DNA of 64,000 nucleotides from Sipunculus nudus (Eukaryota; Annelida; Sipuncula; Golfingiida; Sipunculidae), in the NCBI GenBank assembly GCA_026874595.1, contig CM049313.1, positions 35,059,159-35,123,158 on the forward strand. The letters run 5' to 3'. This document shows positions 59,032 to 64,000 of this stretch, one piece after another (within the stretch, counting starts at the first letter, position 1; the number at the start of each line of letters is the position of its first letter). The position numbers and the translations under genes are program-made. Under the pieces are notes generated by a model that made no database searches, was not told the origin of the DNA, and saw only the letters and a list, made by a program, of their open reading frames with translations.

Positions 59032-60521
59032 TCAGTCAGTGAGCTCCGACTGAGGCCGAAAATGTGTGAAACAAAAAACTTGATACTTGTCATGGAATGA
59101 CGTCGGGATAGGCACCCGGACGGATCTTTTCATTAGTCGAAAGATTTTAATCAGGGACCCTTATGACTAAACGTCAATGTCAGCTGAATGAATAAAAAAA
59201 AGATGCATAAAATTTGGTAAAATGAGTTCAGGGCAAAGAACTCGACACATCCTTTTGGAAAAAGTAGATTGGTGGTATGTGTTCAACATAATTATCTCGT
59301 GTGTTTGTGGAAAGATTGTACCAAAGCATATATTTATGTGAATAAAACTTTGAAAATGCACAAGCCTTTTTGTTTTACATATAAATGTTTAATATGTGCA
59401 AGTTAAAAATTCCCGGTATAGGCATAAACTTGACTGCCTTGATTTGTATGTCAGGCACTGTATCCTAATTCCCATTTATTCTACAATCTAACACAGGTTG
59501 TGTAATATTTAGTTCCGTATAGCAACAAACAAGACCATATCCCGTCAGTATGTTTAAGAAAAAGCCTATGAGTCGTTTTTTATGACTGCGTCATATATCC
59601 CTTCCTTCTCTTGTTATTTAATCTGTTCCATCAGAAATTTGAAGATTATCCTCTTAAACTTTAATAGTATCACATTATATGACAATAAAACCGAAGAGAG
59701 ACCAACGCGTGGCCTAATATAAGGTGTAAAACTTCATTAAAAAACAATACTTATATTTGCAACCTTCTGGTTCTCCTGAAACTTGTAGCCAAGTGACATG
59801 ACTTATATGGGTTGGCAGCCTCATTTTGATAGTTTATATTTTTTAGAATATTTATGACATTATTCCAACAACCAGCTAGGAGATTTTGAGCATGTGACCA
59901 ATGACCTTGGTCTTTCTAAATAGGGTTGATATGTTGTAAAAAATTAGATTGTTTACTTAGATATTGATTTTATTGTATTACTTTATTATTTTGCAAGGTA
60001 TGGCTTTAATTTTATTATAGTTAATTAGGCCTATGCCCCATTCCTCCATTGCAGCAAAACATTTGGAATTTATCTGTCAATTTATAAATTAATTGCAAAA
60101 TTTCTAAATGCACCCCACCGTGGAACAGACTGGTTTTCTTAACGTGTATTGTCTCTGAAGTGAAGAATATTGCCACTAAACCTGTTTATGTCAAACATCA
60201 CAAAGATTAATTTATGAAAATGTATAATTACGTCTCGTGAATGAATCCTCACAACAGATCAATAATTTTACGTCTTGTCAAGTGTTCTTCCGTACATGTT
60301 ACAACTAATGTTTGTAAGCGGATAAGTTGCCCAAAGAAGCAATCCACGTGTAAAAAAAGTCGAACGATAAAAAACTTAGTTTAAATAGATAAAAAGATAA
60401 GCAAAAGTATATCACTACCTTGAAAAGCAGGTCACGGTTAAAAATTTACATCATGTTTAAATATGTGATGTTAGAATAAACACCCATTCGGCATGGCATC
60501 AAACGTCACACAGTCCTAAAA

Positions 60522-60567
60522 GAAACGAGGGAGCAGGGAAACGAGGGAGCAGGGAAACGAGGGAGCG
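60522..60567. repeat. 16-bp tandem repeat, almost three units
   Basis: GAAACGAGGGAGCAGG twice, then a third unit ending in GAGCG. Confidence 0.95.
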
Positions 60568-62170
60568 TCTAACACGGCTGGATGATTCAACGTCAGCTTT
60601 ATCGGATCCTTTTGCACATGACATCATGTACCACCATGCCTGCTGGCTAAAGGTCACGTGGTCCTATTTGTTTACATGACCTGGGGTCACCAAGCCCTGA
60701 ACCTGAAGGAGAGTAGCAAATGGTCTGGCTTTTTCTGGTTGGCTCTAGCCATCATGTGCTGGAGCATCAAAAACACCCCATTGTTTGATTTTTAAGTATG
60801 TTAAGCATAATTTCCAATAAAATTGACAGTATTGGTCAATTTTTAAAAAATCTATGGCCAATCAAAGAGATGTTGTCCAAATGCTTGTTTGGGACTGCTT
60901 GGTGGGGTATTTTGGGCTTCACTGCATTCGGGCCAGGATGGTTAAAAAATGAGATACACAAGCCCCCTTTTTCTTGGTCTTGTTTGACTGAAGAAACAAC
61001 AAATTCTCAGGTAAAAAAAAGTTTAATATCAGAATTTATTTTGAAAATTATTTAAAAGAGGCCCAAACCTCAGGTGTTTTATAGATGTTATATAGGGAAA
61101 ATAAATACAGCCACGTGTCCTAAAACACACCCGTCACACAAAGGTCCGGTCAGATGAAGCAATGCATCTCCAGGATGCATGTCTTTCAGAGGCGAGAAAA
61201 TTATTATTCAGACTTGTGGACACAATCATCTTCAAAGAACACGAAATCCGTTCACTACAGTCTCTTAGCGGATTATGTCTACCCAAGAGAAATATCAAAT
61301 TGACATATCTAAAAAAATACTCATTTATGAGTATCAAGAGAAAACTGGGTTCAAAGACAGTAGTGAGATGAACAAAAACGAATGGGTCTACGATGTTTAC
61401 GATGGAGGCGACTACACTGAAGCTTCCATGTCATCTCTTGGAATCAGCGATGAGCAGCTCCTCAAGAAACTTGCCCCCCGCCTGACATAAAAGATAAAAC
61501 ACACGCCAACCGTCCCTTTGTCCCCTCGTGTTGACAGCTAGAAGAAGAAGAGACGTGTGAGTTGCTTGTGCAGCTAATGACTTGGCTTTAACAACCAAAC
61601 AAAAAGACTGTCGACATCAGTCGTACTACACTCCGCCTAACCTCCATGATAACCTACTACATCACGGGTCAGCACACTGCTACTGTAATAAATATGGGCT
61701 TACATGCCAATGGTAAGATCAGGAGTAAAGTCCTGGTGGGAACTCTTTATAAGAGCGGTATCTGCATAAGCTAAGCGGACACTCTCCTCCCCTCAGACCA
61801 CTGGGCTTTGTTGGATGCTAAGACATCAGAGCGAGGATAGGAAATAAAATATACCAGCCTTGTTCATTAGAAATTGCTTTTAGTAATACTTTTTTAAGAT
61901 ACTGCATTGCATATAAATGTTTGTATGAGAAGTATGAAAATTCATAAATAAATCCGACAATCCGTCAACCTGTGACCTTAACCTGTTCAGGTAAATCAAC
62001 CTTTAAGATATACCCGCCATTTTAAGGAAAGATGCATTTGAGAGGTAGTTTTTTTTTTTCAATCTTGCATTGCATATGAATTGGTTAGGATTTCAAAATT
62101 AATAAAAATTGCAAACAATTTTAGAATTCAAATAAATATCCAAAAGGAACCAAGTGTGAACAACACCTAA

Positions 62171-62239
62171 TCAGCTCTGTAGACCAATAAGAATCAGCTC
62201 TGGAGACCAATAAGAATCAGCTCTGGAGACCAATAAGAT
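62171..62239. repeat. 23-bp tandem repeat, three units
   Basis: TCAGCTCTG(T/G)AGACCAATAAGAA repeated three times; the third unit ends in ATG. Confidence 0.95.
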
Positions 62240-62369
62240 GCACCTGCTATTATAATTAGAAGTAGATCCCAATAAAACGTTTTGAGAAATAGTGTGGCAT
62301 GTGAAAAGTAAAAAAAAAATATATGGGAAATCATAACAAGAGCACCGCAAACATGCATAATACCCCGTT

Positions 62370-62590
62370 GTAAATTAGGTGACCTCTGACCTCATTAAAT
62401 ATGCGTGAATATTCTGATATTCATAAGATGCATTCGCTTCTACAATTTGAAGTAGATCCGTGTAAAAATGTTCGAGATGTCGCGTCGCATTACAATTGTT
62501 GACGGACGGACGGAGCTGATCAGTACCCCCCCCCCCCCCGGCTCCGCTGAGGCGGGGTGGGGGATAACAAGCAGTTCAGGACCTGCAGCA
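62370..62590 (-). repeat. Repeat D relative in opposite orientation
   Basis: GGTGACCTCTGACCTCATTA then AATATGCG is the reverse complement of the CGCATATTTAATGAGGTCAG-AGGTCACC block at 52230. GACGGACGGACGGA at 62502 is the reverse complement of the GTCCGTCC head. A poly-C run and GGGGATAACAA follow. The similar AGTAGATCC words at 62262 and 62452 suggest more than one unit. Confidence 0.55.
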
Positions 62591-64000
62591 AGTATAAAAG
62601 AGTATGAAGCGGAGCCATTTGATGAAACAAGCACCATTAACAACATTTTTCCTCATTATTTAGCAAAAAGAAAAAACACACACAACCGTATAAGCCTCCT
62701 GTGTCAAATACTGCCACACAGTAAATATTTTGTTACGACCCTTGGAACAGGTGTTCTATTATTACCTTTATCATGACGTTCAGGCCCCCAGCAATTTATT
62801 ATAGAAAAGGCCTGAAGGTCATGTTGTAATGGCTTGTTGAATTTCTGTCTGCTGACAAATATGTCTAAAACGAAACGGAAGACAGAGTGTTTCGAGTGTT
62901 TTCTTTTGTGTTAATTTCAGCACGTAATATTAAGATTACCGGCATCGACAGCGATATCGTGCTGATTTTATAATTAAGGCCATATTACATTGTAATTAGA
63001 GGGCTCTAAATAACATAGGACATATGTGAGTGTCAAAGCGAGTTTCATAGGAGATAAAGATGCATGAAATGGCATCAATATGCCATATCCTTATTAAATT
63101 GATTTATTATCAAGAAAAGAAGATTTTTTTTTATTTATTATAAATAAAAAAAAAGAATTTACAATAATGTTAAATTAATGTCACACTATGACGACATTAA
63201 TACAACCAAGTTTTGAACAGTTACCTTTTGAGAATTAAAGTATATACTGTTCAATGATGATATAATTGCTTAAGTTATATGGCGGAATATCCAACGAATT
63301 AACTATAATTGTCCACCACTTTCAATGAATATATGACAATTTAAGGAAAATTTTTGCATTTGTAGCATCTCATGTTATAAACATTGTAATTACGACCGTT
63401 ATTACGATAGCGTTGTAATACATCTAGCCCACCGTCCACGTGTATTTTGCGTCATGGAAACGTGACTGACACCTGCTTGTTTAACCTTTCACTGATACGT
63501 ACCTGGCGCCGTAAAACCTGCCAAATTAGATATTTATAGGCATCGTTGTCGACATTAAAGCACAGTACAGCTGCCTACTATGTAGTCCATTTCATCAGAG
63601 CGCGAATTAAACTTTGCCAATTTTTTATTTTAACAGACTGATTTCAAAAGCGAGCTGCTGGGAATGATTGAATCAGGGGCATAATTAACCAGAACGAAAT
63701 AAAACTATACTCAAACTACACAAATTATTTTAGAAATCCAATAGTTTAAAATCAGTTTCTGAAAAAGCGTTGTATCTTCACCCGATCGATGAAAGTCAAG
63801 GTCACTGGGTACATTTACATGAACTACATTTAATTAAATATAAATATAAAAGTTGCTGATTGGTTGTTTATATAAAAAATATTCTGAACTTAAAAAAAAA
63901 AATGAGGTTGCCATGTCACCTGTCCTGAAGAACCGGAAGGTTGTAAATATAATATACCGTATATATTCGATCAGAAACCGAGGCCAGGAGTTAATTTGTC

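Larger units (their letters stand above)
58063..64000. other. Downstream intergenic region
   Basis: No gene could be defined. Listed separately are a CRE at 59024, a 16-bp x 3 repeat at 60522, a 23-bp x 3 repeat at 62171 and a D-type repeat at 62370. The stretch 60600-61490 has better base balance and longer frames (60798-61055 and 61275-61490), but no recognised domain and no convincing exon set. Confidence 0.5.

Overview
This is AT-rich genomic DNA from an animal: introns are long with GT/AG boundaries, coding islands are short and G+C-richer, and there are many (TA)n tracts and interspersed repeats. The best guess is a bivalve mollusc. The dispersed elements whose head pairs an AGCTCAG / CTGAGCT palindrome with a run of GTCCGT words, and the GGATCCGCCCCTG-ended elements, resemble repeats I associate with bivalve genomes. 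No taxon can be proved from the window alone.

Two protein-coding genes are supported, both on the + strand. (1) The last four coding exons of a mitochondrial Lon protease (LONP1) lie at 938-9067. They cover the end of the AAA+ module and the whole proteolytic domain with its Ser-Lys dyad, followed by a roughly 1.1 kb 3'UTR with AATAAA at 10132. The 5' part of the gene is off the left edge. (2) A complete synaptotagmin-4/11-type gene spans 21735-56118 in four coding exons: 21735-21783, 38334-39142, 53435-53558 and 55811-56118. The joined product is 429 residues: short lumenal N-terminus, one membrane helix, linker, C2A and C2B. It carries the Asp-to-Ser change in C2A loop 3 that marks the Syt4/11 branch. 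The tiny first exon was found by frame, splice-phase and Kozak context, and is an inference.

Regions: 1-10160 LONP1 3' half, with two large tandem-cored repeat elements in its first full intron and a near-perfect 43-bp inverted repeat in its last intron; 10160-21000 repeat-rich intergenic DNA (a satellite-cored element nested inside another element, two decayed LINE reverse-transcriptase fragments interrupted by a MITE, and a second GC-rich MITE); 21000-21783 probable synaptotagmin promoter with a perfect CRE; 21784-53434 two very long synaptotagmin introns holding a probable solo LTR, a pogo-like MITE, a perfect 25-bp x 15 tandem array, diverged duplicated segments and four RFX X-box-like motifs; 53559-56520 the C2B exons and 3' end; 56520-64000 intergenic DNA with a small tRNA-like element and further repeats.

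The two genes are not functionally linked: one is mitochondrial matrix proteostasis, the other neuronal/secretory vesicle traffic. I found no prokaryote-style operon, CRISPR array, rRNA or intact tRNA. I do not see a clear new biological system. The most interesting material is the architecture of the non-autonomous elements and the possible regulatory sequence around the synaptotagmin gene.
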